Assembly (NCBI GenBank): GCA_001786955.1
Contig: MFUM01000011.1
Span: 1-44,521 of the forward strand
Direction of reading: 5' to 3'
Length of the DNA stretch: 44,521 nucleotides
Origin: Candidatus Nomurabacteria bacterium RIFCSPHIGHO2_12_FULL_42_19
GTDB taxonomy: Bacteria > Patescibacteriota > Minisyncoccia > Phycocordibacterales > UBA9973
Shown: in pieces, positions 31,357 to 39,988 of the stretch
Position numbering within the stretch: the first letter of the stretch is position 1
Layout: every line of letters begins with the position of its first letter
Translations under genes and position numbers: made by a program
Notes under the pieces: model-generated
Databases searched by the model: none
What the model saw: only the letters and a program-made list of their open reading frames with translations
What the model was told of the DNA's origin: nothing

Positions 31357-33513
31357 ATGGAAAAGAAAGAATATAGTGTGGAAATCGGAGGCAGAACTTT
31401 GACCGCTGTTTTTAGCGATTTGGCGGAACAAGCGCACGGCTCGGTAATCTTGAAATACGGAGAGACAATCGTCATCGCCACCGCCTGTATGTCCAAAGAC
31501 AAACAGCAGGGGTTGGGTTATTTTAATTTAACGGTTGATTATGTGGAAAAATTTTATGCCGCTGGAAAAATCTTGGGTTCACGTTTTGTCCGCCGGGAAG
31601 GCAAACCCTCAGAAGAAGCAATTCTCGCCAGCCGGGCAATAGACCGCACACTTCGCCCCTTATTTAACCAATCAATCCGCCATGCCGTGCAAGTTATCGT
31701 GACAGTCCTCTCAGTAGATGACAATGATCCGGCTGTTTTGGCGGTCAATGCCGCTTCACTTGCGCTTTCTGTCTCCAATATTCCCTGGAATGGCCCTATC
31801 GGCTGCGTGCGCATTGGCAAATACGATGACGAGAATCTGAAAATCAACCCTTCGCAGAAATTGCGCCTAGATGATTCATTGTATAAATTTGACCTGATGG
31901 TTTGCGGGAAAAACGGGCACATAAATATGATTGAGGCTTCCGCCCACCAGAACAAGGAAGAAGAGCTGGAAGAAGCGCTTGGAAAAGCCAGCGAAGAAAT
32001 AAGTAAATTGGAGGATTTTCAGAAAAAGATAACTGCCGAAATAGGCAAAGAAAAAAGAATTATAGAAAAAGAAGAAATAAATAAAGAATCTGTAATTTTA
32101 TTTAATAAAGAAATCTTGCCCAAGATGGAAGACGCTATTTTCGGCGGAGCGGGCCTTCGCCTCGCCGAAGCGGGCTATGGCCACGCAGAGGCGGGAAAAA
32201 AGAAAATAGATGACTTGCACACCAGCTGGAACAACCTGGTTCGAGAAAAATATGAAGACCGGGAAGATTTTTTCCTGGAGGATAATTTATTTGATGACAC
32301 TGAAAATGACATCTTGCACGAAAAGGCGATAAAAGAAAACAAGCGCGCTGATGGCAGGGCGATGGATGAGGTCCGTGATTTGTATGCGCAAGCCGGAAAA
32401 CTTTCCAGCATGCTCCACGGTTCGGGAATTTTTTACCGCGGAGGCACCCATGTTCTTTCGGTGCTTACCTTGGGCGGCCCGGAAGACAGAAATTTGGTCG
32501 ACGGCCTGCAGCTAAAAGTGGAAAAAAGATTTATGCATCATTATAATTTTCCGCCTTACTCGGCGGGAGAAGTGGGCAGAGCCGGCTTTACCAACCGCCG
32601 GGAAGTCGGTCACGGGGCGCTGGCGGAAAAAGCGCTTGCAATGGTATTGCCCTCCGTGGTGGAATTTCCATACACGATGCGGATTGTTTCCGAGTCAATG
32701 GCTTCAAACGGTTCTACTTCCCAGGCTTCAATTTGCGCTTCAACTCTCGCGCTAATGGATGGCGGAGTGCCAATTAAAGCGCCGGTGGCCGGAGTGGCAA
32801 TTGGATTAATGTATGAGAGTGGCACTAGATATAAAATCCTGACGGACATTCAAGGCCCTGAAGACCATCACGGCGATATGGATTTCAAGATTGCCGGCAC
32901 CAGGGAAGGGGTTACGGCTATTCAGTTAGACGTCAAAGTGGAGGGTGTGCCGGTAAAAATATTAGGCGAAGCAATGCGGCAGTCTAAGGAAGCCAGAGCG
33001 CAAATTATAGACAGGATTGAAAAAGAAATTTCAAAACCGCGCTCGAAAATTTCTCCAAATGCGCCGAAAATTTTAATTATTAAAATTAATCCGGATAAAA
33101 TCGGTTTAGTGATTGGCGGCGGGGGAAAAACAATTAAAGAAATAAAGGAAAAAACCGGCGCCGAGATAACCATCGAGGATGACGGGACAGTTTATCTGAC
33201 CGGAAAGGATGATTCAGCCGAAAAAGCCAAGGCAATAGTGGAGGAGATGACTCATGAATTCAAGGTTGGGGAAATATTAAAGGGAGAAGTTGTGAAAATC
33301 GCCGATTTCGGGGCATTTGTGGCCCTTAATCCTTTCACGGACGGCATGGTGCATATTTCCGAAATGGCGCCATTCCGTGTAGAGAGAGTTAGCGATATAA
33401 TAAAAGAAGGCATGATTGTGCCGGTCAAGGTCATAAAAATTGACGAAGAAAGGGGCAAAATCAGCTTATCAATCCGCGAAGCTGACAAGAATTTTTTTAA
33501 TGGAAAAAGATGA
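31357..33513 (+). CDS. pnp: Polyribonucleotide nucleotidyltransferase (PNPase)
   Basis: 718 residues, the usual size. Phosphorolytic 3'-5' exoribonuclease and core of RNA decay. Two RNase PH domains (first about 5-220, second about 320-540), with the helical linker between. The second core carries GRAMDEVRDL and the catalytic region DIQGPEDHHGDMDFKIAGT. Then comes the KH domain (IGLVIGGGGKTIKEIKEKTG) and an S1 domain (VVKIADFGAFVALNPFTDGM). Residues about 264-285 (GLRLAEAGYGHAEAG) in the linker look inserted from a palindrome. The gene overlaps the next one by 14 bases. Confidence 0.95.
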   Translation: MEKKEYSVEIGGRTLTAVFSDLAEQAHGSVILKYGETIVIATACMSKDKQQGLGYFNLTVDYVEKFYAAGKILGSRFVRREGKPSEEAILASRAIDRTLRPLFNQSIRHAVQVIVTVLSVDDNDPAVLAVNAASLALSVSNIPWNGPIGCVRIGKYDDENLKINPSQKLRLDDSLYKFDLMVCGKNGHINMIEASAHQNKEEELEEALGKASEEISKLEDFQKKITAEIGKEKRIIEKEEINKESVILFNKEILPKMEDAIFGGAGLRLAEAGYGHAEAGKKKIDDLHTSWNNLVREKYEDREDFFLEDNLFDDTENDILHEKAIKENKRADGRAMDEVRDLYAQAGKLSSMLHGSGIFYRGGTHVLSVLTLGGPEDRNLVDGLQLKVEKRFMHHYNFPPYSAGEVGRAGFTNRREVGHGALAEKALAMVLPSVVEFPYTMRIVSESMASNGSTSQASICASTLALMDGGVPIKAPVAGVAIGLMYESGTRYKILTDIQGPEDHHGDMDFKIAGTREGVTAIQLDVKVEGVPVKILGEAMRQSKEARAQIIDRIEKEISKPRSKISPNAPKILIIKINPDKIGLVIGGGGKTIKEIKEKTGAEITIEDDGTVYLTGKDDSAEKAKAIVEEMTHEFKVGEILKGEVVKIADFGAFVALNPFTDGMVHISEMAPFRVERVSDIIKEGMIVPVKVIKIDEERGKISLSIREADKNFFNGKR
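32148..32200 (+). repeat. Palindromic repeat inside pnp
   Basis: GGGCCTTCGCCTCGCCGAAG followed by CGGGCTATGGCCACGCAGAGGCGGG: CTTCG/CGAAG and GCCTC/GAGGC type arms. It codes for the linker peptide GLRLAEAGYGHAEAG and belongs to the same GC-rich group as 16983-17060. Confidence 0.55.
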
Positions 33514-34408
33514 AAAAACACCTGCCCGCGATGCTTCACATGGCGATGCAGGCGGAGAAAATAAAATTGTTAAAACTTATGCCGACGATATGGCGAAGGT
33601 TATTGAAAATGACACCGGAGGCCTGGTTAAGAAAATAATTCACGGGGAAGAAGAGCATGAAGCCGAAAAAAGAAATTTGTCTCCCGAATCGAAGAAAAAT
33701 AGATTGTTTATGCTCTTCAGTCTTGTGCTTACAATACTGGCTTTGGCAACTTTGTCTTTTTTCTTTTTTAAAAAAAATATCAATACGGTTCCGATAGAAA
33801 AGCAGTTCGTTCCCATTATCTTTAACGACCAAAGCGCTTTTTTAGAAGTTTCTTCTTTAAATAAAGATGAAATATCGCAGACTGTTTTAAATCAAATTGA
33901 CGTTGCCGAATTAAAAAATGGGGGCGTAGAAGGAATCTATCTTACCGAAAATAAGCAAATCATAGGGCTCAGAAGATTCATTGTTTTAATGAAAAGCAGT
34001 TTTGTCCCCGGCGATAATACGCTTTTTGTCAATGATAATTTTTCAATGGGAGCGGTAAACAATGAGGCAGATTCCAATTTACCGGGAAATAAGGATTTTT
34101 TTATCCTGCTCAAAGTCCGTTCTACCGCCGATATTTTTGATTCTATGCGCGCTTGGGAGAAAAAAATGTTTGCCGACCTGCATAAATTCTTGAGAATTGA
34201 TATTTCCAGCGACACAAATTATCTCCTCACGAAAAATTTTGAAGACGGCATTGTGGAAAATAAAAATGCGCGGATGCTTTATGACAAAATGGGTAAATTG
34301 GTCGTTATGTATGTTTTTGCAGATGACAATTCCGTTGTTATTGCCGGTACGCAAAACGCTGCCCGCGAAATCATGCTTCGCCTGGCTTCCGGAGGAAAGA
34401 AACAGTAA
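33500..34408 (+). CDS. Uncharacterised single-pass membrane protein
   Basis: 302 residues from ATG 33500, which overlaps the end of pnp in another frame; an earlier in-frame ATG at 33440 lies wholly inside pnp. Acidic, charged N-terminal tail of about 70 residues (includes RDASHGDAGG), one membrane helix (LFMLFSLVLTILALATLSFFFF), then an outside domain of about 210 residues. It has FLEVSSLNKDEISQTVLNQI and a repeated pattern of short strands and helices. Not recognised. Translational coupling to pnp is likely from the overlap. The topology should be N-in, C-out by the positive-inside rule (FFFKKN follows the helix, which makes this uncertain). Confidence 0.7.
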   Translation: MEKDEKTPARDASHGDAGGENKIVKTYADDMAKVIENDTGGLVKKIIHGEEEHEAEKRNLSPESKKNRLFMLFSLVLTILALATLSFFFFKKNINTVPIEKQFVPIIFNDQSAFLEVSSLNKDEISQTVLNQIDVAELKNGGVEGIYLTENKQIIGLRRFIVLMKSSFVPGDNTLFVNDNFSMGAVNNEADSNLPGNKDFFILLKVRSTADIFDSMRAWEKKMFADLHKFLRIDISSDTNYLLTKNFEDGIVENKNARMLYDKMGKLVVMYVFADDNSVVIAGTQNAAREIMLRLASGGKKQ

Positions 34409-34411
34409 ATA

Positions 34412-34485
34412 TTACCCCCTCCTTTCTCCTCCCCATACATAGGGGGCAAGTTTGGGATAGGGACCCAAATTTGAGGGTAGGGGTA
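34412..34485. terminator. C/G-run inverted repeats between convergent genes
   Basis: TATTACCCCCTCC at the left and GGTAGGGGTATTA at the right can pair. CCCCATACATAGGGG and TTTGGGATAGGGACCCAAA form inner hairpins. It lies between a plus-strand stop and a minus-strand stop, so it could end both transcripts, although it lacks a clear T-run. Confidence 0.45.
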
Positions 34486-36108
34486 TTACACTGCCGGCAG
34501 TTCCACAAAGAAAGTAGACCCTTTGCCTGGACCAGCTGATTCTGCCCAGACACGTCCTTTGTGCGCTTCTATAATCAGTTTTACCGTATAAAGGCCATAA
34601 CCGGTGCTGTCTACATTTATTTTGACCGAATCTCTGCCTCGTCCGCCTTCTGTAAATAGATTTTTCTTGTCTTCTTCGGTTATTCCCATCCCCGTATCTT
34701 GGACAAATAATAATATTTTTCCATCCTTTTTTTCCAATTTCACCGTAATTTTTCCTTCCTTGGTGTATTTCATGGAATTATCCACCAAATTATTAACCGC
34801 TTCTTTGAGCCAGAAAGAATCGCCCAATACGGAATAATCGTCTTCTTTTATATTTTTTTCTATTTGCAGTCCCTTGGTCTCTGCGGGAACCTTTTTTTCC
34901 GAAAAAACTTTCAAGACCACTTCTTTGAAGTCCGTTTTTTTCATGTCATATTTTATCAGCCCTTTCTGCATATTGGCGGCGTTCAAAATCAAATCAACCG
35001 TATTTATGCCCACATCATCCGACTCAATGCCTTTTTCGGCCATTTTTTGAAGTTCCGGAGAAATGATGCCGAAAGTTCCGTCCAAAATGCCGGCAAAAAT
35101 ATATTTGGAATGAGTAAACGAGCCCTTGACCTTGTGGGTAATCAGATGCGTCAAGCTCTCTCTTTGCTTGATTAAAGCCTCCAGGTCAATATTAAGTTTC
35201 GCCAGTTCTTCCTTCTGTTCTATCTCTTTTTTAACGGATTTAATCAAGAAATAACCAAAAATTATTGAAGCGACAAACGTGACGCCGTTTAGAACCATAT
35301 TAATGGGAACTTTAATAAAGAAGAATTGCGAGCCGATAAGTATCGCCAGTCCCCAGACAAGCACCTGAGTCGCGATAAGTTTTATATTAAAAGCATTATA
35401 TTTAACAACCAAATACGCCAGAATACCGATAAAAATCGGCATTGCGAATAGGCCATATTGCGAATATTGCCATTGTTCAGTCAGGCTACCTATTAGATTA
35501 CCCGAAGAAAGCGCTAAAAGGAAAAAGAGAATACCGGTTGTTGAAAAAATTATTTGTTTTTTTGTACTCGGATCAACGGTTTTCCCATAAAATCTGAAAC
35601 TATAAAAAAGTATCCACATAATAGAAAAGATTTCTACCGCGTATACATAATATTTTGCGATAACTCCTTCCAAAGCAACACAAAAACTCATTTCAATACC
35701 TGCAAGATTTAAATAAGTCGGTAGGCCTATTACAATAGGCAAGATAAGAATGGACATTAACAGCTTTTTCTTGAAAGAAACATCTTTTTTTTCATTAAAA
35801 ACATCGATAAAATAAATTGAAAAAATATAAATAAGAACTTCGATAAGGATTATAATAGACCAGAAGAATAAAATACTAGAAGGATCATTGCTTGCCCAGA
35901 TATATAAGTCTAACAGGACCCAGGAAGAAAATAACAAGGTTATGATAAAAAGCAGCTTAGCTGATGATGCTTTTTTAGCTTTTAAAAAAAGAATTAGCCC
36001 GAATACGAGGGCAAAAATTACGGAAATACCGTGAGAATAATAAAACAAAGGAGGGACATTACTAGAGAAGAAGAGGTATTGAGCTGGTTCCCATGGGCAT
36101 AATGGCAT
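34486..36108 (-). CDS. Membrane histidine kinase (orphan)
   Basis: 540 residues. An N-terminal half with about nine hydrophobic segments resembles the 7TM-type input region of CPR and Gram-positive kinases (QYLFFSSNVPPLFYYSHG). A short coiled coil (EIEQKEELAKLNIDLEALIK) leads to a phosphoacceptor-like helix, LTHLITHKVKGSFTHSK, where His-Lys replaces the usual His-Glu. Then the ATPase: N box NNLVDNSMKYTKEG, G1 QDTGMGITEEDKK, G2 STGYGLYTVKLIIEAH. No response regulator lies nearby. It starts 7 bases after the SET gene on the same strand. Confidence 0.85.
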   Translation of the reverse strand: MPLCPWEPAQYLFFSSNVPPLFYYSHGISVIFALVFGLILFLKAKKASSAKLLFIITLLFSSWVLLDLYIWASNDPSSILFFWSIIILIEVLIYIFSIYFIDVFNEKKDVSFKKKLLMSILILPIVIGLPTYLNLAGIEMSFCVALEGVIAKYYVYAVEIFSIMWILFYSFRFYGKTVDPSTKKQIIFSTTGILFFLLALSSGNLIGSLTEQWQYSQYGLFAMPIFIGILAYLVVKYNAFNIKLIATQVLVWGLAILIGSQFFFIKVPINMVLNGVTFVASIIFGYFLIKSVKKEIEQKEELAKLNIDLEALIKQRESLTHLITHKVKGSFTHSKYIFAGILDGTFGIISPELQKMAEKGIESDDVGINTVDLILNAANMQKGLIKYDMKKTDFKEVVLKVFSEKKVPAETKGLQIEKNIKEDDYSVLGDSFWLKEAVNNLVDNSMKYTKEGKITVKLEKKDGKILLFVQDTGMGITEEDKKNLFTEGGRGRDSVKINVDSTGYGLYTVKLIIEAHKGRVWAESAGPGKGSTFFVELPAV

Positions 36109-36115
36109 AATTTTT

Positions 36116-36625
36116 TTAAGTTTTACTATTAATCTTTTTTTCTAAAAAAGGCTCGAAAAAACCCTTATAACGTCTCTGTAAATCTTTTATCTTCCAGTCA
36201 TCCGCAGTAATCATTTTGCGACATAGTTTAGATCCGCAAGAACAACTCATGGAGCCAATTTTTCTTGAGCTAATGCTCATTGCATAATCTATGGTTATTT
36301 CTTCTCCCTTTTTTATGTTTTTCATGGCAACAATCGTAATTTCACCGCCAAATCCGCAATTTGGATTACAGCTATGATTTAAATAATCCGCTTCTTCTAT
36401 CTCAGAAATTTTTGAGAGACCGAAATATAAATCATCGGCTATTTGAAAGGGATAAGATTTTAATTTTTCAGAAAGGGCGTCAAATTGTTGGGGAGTCATG
36501 ACATAACCGCCAAAAACGATAACCCTTTCCCCTTTTTTTATTTTTTTTGTGGAAAAAAGACCAAATCCGTTCGGGACCTTTCTTTTATGAATTTTTTTGG
36601 TTAACCAGGAAAAAGTATATTTCAT
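36116..36625 (-). CDS. SET-domain protein methyltransferase
   Basis: 169 residues: one whole SET domain and a post-SET-like tail. Visible: GFGLFSTKKIKKGERV (the G-x-G start), the pseudoknot motif ADYLNHSCNPNCGF, EEITIDYAM and a Cys cluster CSCGSKLC, which in eukaryotic SET enzymes binds zinc with the NHSC cysteine. These enzymes move methyl from SAM to Lys side chains. The protein substrate is unknown. The histidine kinase follows 7 bases downstream. Eukaryote-like spread of SET genes by transfer is known in bacteria; base composition here is not obviously foreign. Confidence 0.88.
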   Translation of the reverse strand: MKYTFSWLTKKIHKRKVPNGFGLFSTKKIKKGERVIVFGGYVMTPQQFDALSEKLKSYPFQIADDLYFGLSKISEIEEADYLNHSCNPNCGFGGEITIVAMKNIKKGEEITIDYAMSISSRKIGSMSCSCGSKLCRKMITADDWKIKDLQRRYKGFFEPFLEKKINSKT

Positions 36626-36635
36626 AAAATTTATT

Positions 36636-36788
36636 TTATTGGCCTAAATCCTCTTCTTGTTCTTGTGTATCCTCAGGAATCACTATTTCATAGTCCTTGG
36701 TAATAAAAAAACGATAATAGGCAAATGAAATCGAGGTGATTAGTAAAACAACCATAATAACAACTAAAATTTTTGTATCTCTGTCCAT
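36636..36788 (-). CDS. 50-residue single-pass membrane protein
   Basis: The frame from ATG 36788 gives a short basic-acidic start (MDRDTK), a membrane helix (ILVVIMVVLLITSISFAYYR) and an acidic tail rich in Glu and Gln. TATAAT lies 6 bases before the ATG, the same leaderless layout as its neighbours, which supports a real gene. It ends 10 bases before the SET gene. Function unknown. Confidence 0.6.
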   Translation of the reverse strand: MDRDTKILVVIMVVLLITSISFAYYRFFITKDYEIVIPEDTQEQEEDLGQ

Positions 36789-36809
36789 AGTTACATTATA
36801 ATTAAAAAA

Positions 36810-37739
36810 TTAGCTTAAGTAAAGGAAATAACTTCCTAGAAGAATAATTACAATTGCCGAGATTCTCTGGATTAAATGGCGTTTTGATATTTTTTCAGTA
36901 ATGATATTGGGTAAAAGCAATGTTAACGATATACCTATGATGAAAGTAAACACCGTCTGATAAGTATTAACAACCAAAACAAGAACAACTGGGGCAAATA
37001 AGGTGGCCAAATTGCTCAAAAGACCACCTAAAGCGTAAAAGAATTCGCTAAAACCGTTCAATATAAAGATTTTTGCGCGGTTGTTTTTTATCAATGAGAA
37101 AAAATCTTCTCTGAAATTTTTTAGAAACAGGAAAAAAGACAGCCCTACGATGAAAATGCCAATATGCTGCCAGAAAAGAGAAGTGATGAAAGATCCTTGA
37201 TATATAGTGAATTTTTTGAATAAAACATCATTAAGAGCAAAAAACAAAGCAGCCAGCATAATAAAGCAGGCCATTTTCCATTTTACCGGAATTTTGCCCT
37301 CTATTTCTTCAAGGTCAAAAGACAATATGCCAGCTCCGATTAAAATAACAAGAGACGCCAGAATCTGGTTTAAGGTTAAAATTTCGCCCAAAAAAACATA
37401 ACCCAGAAGATAAGCAAAAACCGGAGACAATTGGAAAAGCGCCACGACAACGGAAGACTCTTCCGTCTTTAAAGATTGAAGGTAAAAATAAAAACCAAAA
37501 GCGTTTAAAAAACCGGGAATTAAAAAAAATAAGAAGTTTTGAAAATTAGAATATGAAATTATTTCACTGTGTTTAAAAATGAAAATTGCCGCGGAAAAAA
37601 ATACGGAAAAAAACGTGGAAAATAAGAAAACTGACCCCACTCCTCTGCCTTTACTGTATTTTGAAAGTATAAACTTGTCAAAATGAGTATTAATACTCCA
37701 AAAAAACGGCGCAAGTATTGCAATAAAAAACCAGTTCAT
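36810..37739 (-). CDS. EamA/DMT-superfamily transporter
   Basis: 309 residues, ten predicted membrane helices in two five-helix halves, the standard form. EamA features are seen: AILAPFFWSINTHFDKFILS at the start, and VALFQLSPVFAYLLGYVFLGEILTLNQ at the end of the first half (normally ...P.....l.g...l.E.l...q). Family members export or import small metabolites, amino acids or nucleotides; the substrate is unknown. TATAAT stands 7 bases before the ATG. It is divergent from the CYTH gene, 56 bases away. Confidence 0.88.
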   Translation of the reverse strand: MNWFFIAILAPFFWSINTHFDKFILSKYSKGRGVGSVFLFSTFFSVFFSAAIFIFKHSEIISYSNFQNFLFFLIPGFLNAFGFYFYLQSLKTEESSVVVALFQLSPVFAYLLGYVFLGEILTLNQILASLVILIGAGILSFDLEEIEGKIPVKWKMACFIMLAALFFALNDVLFKKFTIYQGSFITSLFWQHIGIFIVGLSFFLFLKNFREDFFSLIKNNRAKIFILNGFSEFFYALGGLLSNLATLFAPVVLVLVVNTYQTVFTFIIGISLTLLLPNIITEKISKRHLIQRISAIVIILLGSYFLYLS

Positions 37740-37795
37740 AGAAATAATTATACTCCAAAATAGTAATTCTCATAATTTTTTGATATTATAACGAA

Positions 37796-38356
37796 ATGAA
37801 TATTGAGGTTGAAATAAAAGTGAAAGTGGATAATTTTGAAGAAATCAAGGAAAAGGTCTCAAAAATGGGGAAGTTGGTGAAGGCGATAAAGCAAATTGAC
37901 GATTATTATGTTCCCTGTCATAGAGATTTTTTTGCCAATAAACCCCAGCCGATAGAACATTTAAGAATAAGAACAAATCCCGATAAAGTTGTTTTTGAAT
38001 ACACCAAGTCAGTAAATATGAGAGCAGATGGGGATTATGATTATGCCGAAGAATATGAAACAGAAATTTCTAATGCCGAAGAGTTAAAGAAAATTTTGGG
38101 ATTCTTGGATTTTAAAAAAGTTATAACTGTAGAAAAATACAGGGAATATTGGATGTGTGGAGGAATTGAGGTTGCGCTTGATGATGTAAAAGGAGCGGGA
38201 ACATTCGTAGAAGCGGAAGCAAAGGGAAACTTTAAAGACGAGAAAGAGGCGAAAAAGGCATGCATAGATTTCTTGGAAAACCTCGGAATCAAAGATGTTG
38301 AAAATACCCAAATTAAACACGGATATCCGCAATTTTTTTTGAAAAATTTATATTAA
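37796..38356 (+). CDS. CYTH-domain protein (class IV adenylate cyclase / thiamine triphosphatase-like), copy 1
   Basis: 186 residues. CYTH proteins act on triphosphates inside a beta-tunnel. The N-terminal ExExK motif is intact (EVEIKVKV). Later tunnel strands have HLRIRTNPDKVVFEYTKS, EYETEIS, KYREYWMC and EVALDDVKGAGTFVEAEAK. Length and the DDVKGAGTFVE phrase resemble CyaB. The substrate cannot be told. TATTAT 6 bases before the ATG suggests a leaderless message. Its end overlaps the convergent metK by 4 bases. A second CYTH gene of the same length is at 43454. Confidence 0.85.
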   Translation: MNIEVEIKVKVDNFEEIKEKVSKMGKLVKAIKQIDDYYVPCHRDFFANKPQPIEHLRIRTNPDKVVFEYTKSVNMRADGDYDYAEEYETEISNAEELKKILGFLDFKKVITVEKYREYWMCGGIEVALDDVKGAGTFVEAEAKGNFKDEKEAKKACIDFLENLGIKDVENTQIKHGYPQFFLKNLY

Positions 38357-39429
38357 TTTATTTTTTCAATTCTCTCCCACGGCATATTTTTTCTGCCGAA
38401 ATGGCCGTAGGTGGCGGTCTTGCGGAAAATCGGAGTGCGGAGGTCCAGGCGCTTGATAATGGCCAGCGGCTTGAAATCAAAATTCTTCCGGACAATTTCC
38501 GCCAAGTCCTCGCCTTTTTCATTGATTGCTTCAATCATCAAAGGCTCAGCCATGCCGATAGCATAAGCGACGGAGACTAGCACTTCTTTGCCATATCCGG
38601 ACGCGACTAAATTTTTAGCCACAAAGCGCGCCATATAAGCGCCGGAGCGGTCCACTTTTGTCGCATCTTTGCCGGAGAAACATCCGCCGCCGTGCGGGAT
38701 GATTCCGCCGTAAGTGTCCACCATCAGTTTGCGTCCCGTCAGCCCGGTGTCTGCTTCAAAACCGCCCTGAATGAATTGCCCCGTCGGATTAACCAAAATT
38801 TTTACTGTTTTCTTCTCCTCTTCGGAAAGCAGGGGATTGATTATTTTTTCGGTAATTTCCTTTTTTATTTCTTCCAATTTGACATCCGGGGAATGTTGCG
38901 CGCTCACCAAGACGGTTTGCAGTTTTCCATTAGCATAAGTGACTTGCGTCTTACCATCAGGCCGGAGCCATTTTATCCTTTCACTTTCATTTGTATTTTT
39001 TCTAGCCCGTTCCAGTCTTTTTGCCAATTTATGCGCCAGCACGATTCCTTTCGGCAAAAACTCAGGCACCTCGTCCGTAGCATATCCATACATTATGCCC
39101 TGGTCGCCCGCTCCGCCGGTATCTACTCCCATAGCTATATCCGGAGACTGAGTTACGATGTGCGCGGATATTTCCAGCTCATCGTTATAACCGATTTCTT
39201 TGTAAACTTCCCGCGCGATTTTAACATAATCGACTTTTCCTTTGGATGTCACTTCTCCGCCGATTACCAGCTTGCCGTGCCCGCCAAAGGTTTCAACGGC
39301 AACCCGGCTCTTGAGGTCTAGAGTTATATATGCATCTAAAATGGCGTCCGAAATCTGGTCGCAGATTTTGTCCGGATGCCCGGAAGTGACGCTCTCAACC
39401 GTGTAGTTGTTGTTGTGCTTGTAGAACAT
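38353..39429 (-). CDS. metK: S-adenosylmethionine synthetase
   Basis: 358 residues, slightly shorter than the usual 380-400. Makes SAM from Met and ATP. Motifs: TSGHPDKICDQISDAILDAY (ATP/Mg), GAGDQGIMYGYATDE (signature 1), and GGCFSGKDATKVDRSGAYMA (the P-loop-like signature 2, usually GGGAFSGKD). Supplies SAM for RsmA and the SET enzyme in this window. With ahcY close by it forms a partial methyl cycle, and Met itself is probably imported. TATAAT lies 12 bases before the ATG. Confidence 0.95.
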   Translation of the reverse strand: MFYKHNNNYTVESVTSGHPDKICDQISDAILDAYITLDLKSRVAVETFGGHGKLVIGGEVTSKGKVDYVKIAREVYKEIGYNDELEISAHIVTQSPDIAMGVDTGGAGDQGIMYGYATDEVPEFLPKGIVLAHKLAKRLERARKNTNESERIKWLRPDGKTQVTYANGKLQTVLVSAQHSPDVKLEEIKKEITEKIINPLLSEEEKKTVKILVNPTGQFIQGGFEADTGLTGRKLMVDTYGGIIPHGGGCFSGKDATKVDRSGAYMARFVAKNLVASGYGKEVLVSVAYAIGMAEPLMIEAINEKGEDLAEIVRKNFDFKPLAIIKRLDLRTPIFRKTATYGHFGRKNMPWERIEKIN

Positions 39430-39457
39430 AATATGAAATCTATTATATCACAAAAAT

Positions 39458-39979
39458 TCAGTAATTTTTAAACAAATTTTTAACTTTCGCCAATCGTTCT
39501 TCAGGTGAACCAACTATCTCAACAAATGGAATTTTATGTTTTTCTAAAACATTTTTAACTCGCCGGTCTATGGCTTGTTGAAATTTCATATCAATTACCC
39601 GCACACCATCATCTTCAATCGCAAATTGTCCACTGGGTAAATACAAAACCAAATCATAATTACTAAACCTTGGCACCAATGTTTTGGTGGCAAATTCAAT
39701 CAAAGACGATTCATCGGAAAACAAATGATGTATATACGCAAGCAAATCTATGCCACAGCGGTCAGCCACCCACTTGTCTTCCATGCTTTCTAACTCAATT
39801 TGCTTCGCGATTAGCCAAAGCTCTGTCTCTGTTGTCGCAGTTTGGTCAAGATTATACCCTATTGCTTGCGCCAGCCGCGCCGCTTCGGGTAAAATTTTTA
39901 AATCCGGATAATCCTTATTGATTTGTTGAGCCAAAGTAGTTTTACCAACTCCTTGGGCTCCGGTAATTGCAATTTTCAT
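39458..39979 (-). CDS. P-loop AAA-type ATPase/kinase (NadR-like fold)
   Basis: 173 residues. Walker A at the very start, ITGAQGVGKTTLAQQ, then PEAARLAQAIG, VADRCGIDLLAYI (the DR motif of nucleotide kinases) and LVLYLPSGQFAIEDDGVR. This pattern is that of the AAA_28 group, which includes the kinase half of NadR. It has no nucleotidyltransferase half, so a nicotinamide-riboside kinase role is possible but not shown. TATAAT lies only 2-3 bases before the ATG. The gene lies between metK and ahcY. Confidence 0.8.
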   Translation of the reverse strand: MKIAITGAQGVGKTTLAQQINKDYPDLKILPEAARLAQAIGYNLDQTATTETELWLIAKQIELESMEDKWVADRCGIDLLAYIHHLFSDESSLIEFATKTLVPRFSNYDLVLYLPSGQFAIEDDGVRVIDMKFQQAIDRRVKNVLEKHKIPFVEIVGSPEERLAKVKNLFKNY

Positions 39980-39988
39980 AAATTATAA

